A stretch of 64,000 bases of DNA from Candidatus Babeliaceae bacterium (GTDB lineage Bacteria; Babelota; Babeliae; Babelales; Babelaceae), in assembly GCA_019744895.1 (NCBI GenBank), contig JAIETV010000003.1:31489-95488 (forward strand). The letters run 5' to 3'. Positions 63,891 through 64,000 of the stretch are shown here, piece by piece (the stretch's first letter is position 1; every line of letters starts with the position of its first letter). Both the position numbers and the translations under genes were made by a program. Under the pieces are notes generated by a model that worked only from the letters and a program-made list of their open reading frames with translations, did not search any database and was not told where the DNA came from.

Positions 63891-64000
63891 GTTCGACAAA
63901 TTAAAGTTGTAAAAAAATGAGCATGTACTAATCTTTCTTTCAAAATTGCTTAAGTTCTGAAAAAAGAAGGAGAAGTCATGCTCGTTGAATTATTTTATCA
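63881..64000 (+). mobile_element. possible left end of an insertion sequence
   Basis: TAACGTGAGTTCGAC at about 63883-63897 resembles, from memory, the terminal sequence of some IS elements. It coincides with the end of the decayed gene and is followed 80 bases later by an ATG with a strong ribosome site. The right end lies outside the window, so it cannot be verified. Confidence 0.3.
63978..64000 (+). CDS. 5' end of a gene running off the window (possible transposase)
   Basis: AAGAAGGAGAAGTC gives a strong ribosome site before ATG 63978, and the visible start is MLVELFY. Similar starts are seen in some IS transposases (IS982-like), but seven residues are not evidence for a family. Confidence 0.4.

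Overview
This AT-rich window of a small-genome bacterium fits the host-dependent phylum Dependentiae (TM6/Babeliales) best. The grounds are short gaps, many overlapping stop/start codons, about two dozen small unrecognised proteins with N-terminal signal peptides, a secreted ankyrin-type protein, a membrane pyrophosphatase, a chlamydia-type ribonucleotide reductase and a Gram-negative envelope set (SecG, MlaE/MlaF, an outer-membrane barrel). The phylum is inferred from this profile and not proven; another amoeba- or protist-associated lineage is possible. No rRNA, tRNA or CRISPR array was seen.

Layout. 1-10.1 kb (minus strand): M3 oligopeptidase (cut by the window edge), uvrB, an M48-like membrane protease, a transaldolase/F6P-aldolase, leuS and small secreted proteins. 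10.2-14.6 kb: Nudix hydrolase, small membrane proteins, a glk-pgi operon. 14.6-17.7 kb: a run of nine small exported or unusual proteins (thioredoxin, tiny peptides, a coiled coil, a Cys-rich protein) on the plus strand. 17.7-21.2 kb: nrdA-nrdB. 21.5-29 kb: a second exported thioredoxin, hppA, and two AGCS sodium/amino-acid symporters, one fused in frame to a complete-looking MurE ligase. 29-32 kb: ruvX and three related exported proteins, one carrying a tandem repeat of about 60 residues. 32-39.6 kb: zinc-ribbon protein, tsaB, rsmE, gpmI, a lipoprotein GNAT, truA, an ankyrin protein, typA. 39.7-44 kb: umuD-umuC, rpsF-rpsR, and an XRE/S24 regulator that has lost the catalytic serine. 44-54.4 kb: rnhB, a HAS-barrel-like gene, ftsY, prmC, a PilN-like gene, mutL, a short uvrC, and a ClpB without its N domain. 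54.4-60.2 kb: a decayed region with two clear pseudogenes beside an intact outer-membrane paralogue, a Cys-loop-type channel homologue and an exported PP1-like phosphatase. 60.3-64 kb: secG-mlaE-mlaF, two small exported proteins, a multiply frameshifted pseudogene, and the start of a possible insertion sequence.

How the genes work together. Housekeeping is concentrated in translation (leuS, rpsF/R, typA, prmC, truA, rsmE, tsaB), DNA repair (uvrB, uvrC, mutL, umuDC, rnhB, ruvX) and part of glycolysis (glk, pgi, gpmI). A pyrophosphate-driven ion pump could energise the sodium-coupled amino-acid carriers. The exported small proteins, ankyrin protein, phosphatase, proteases and repeat proteins are the plausible host-interaction layer. 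The most unusual items are the transporter-MurE fusion, the exported repeat family found at two separate loci, the peptide/Cys-rich cluster at 15-17 kb, the channel homologue, the class Ic reductase, and a pair of identical-type 11-bp palindromes just upstream of uvrB.
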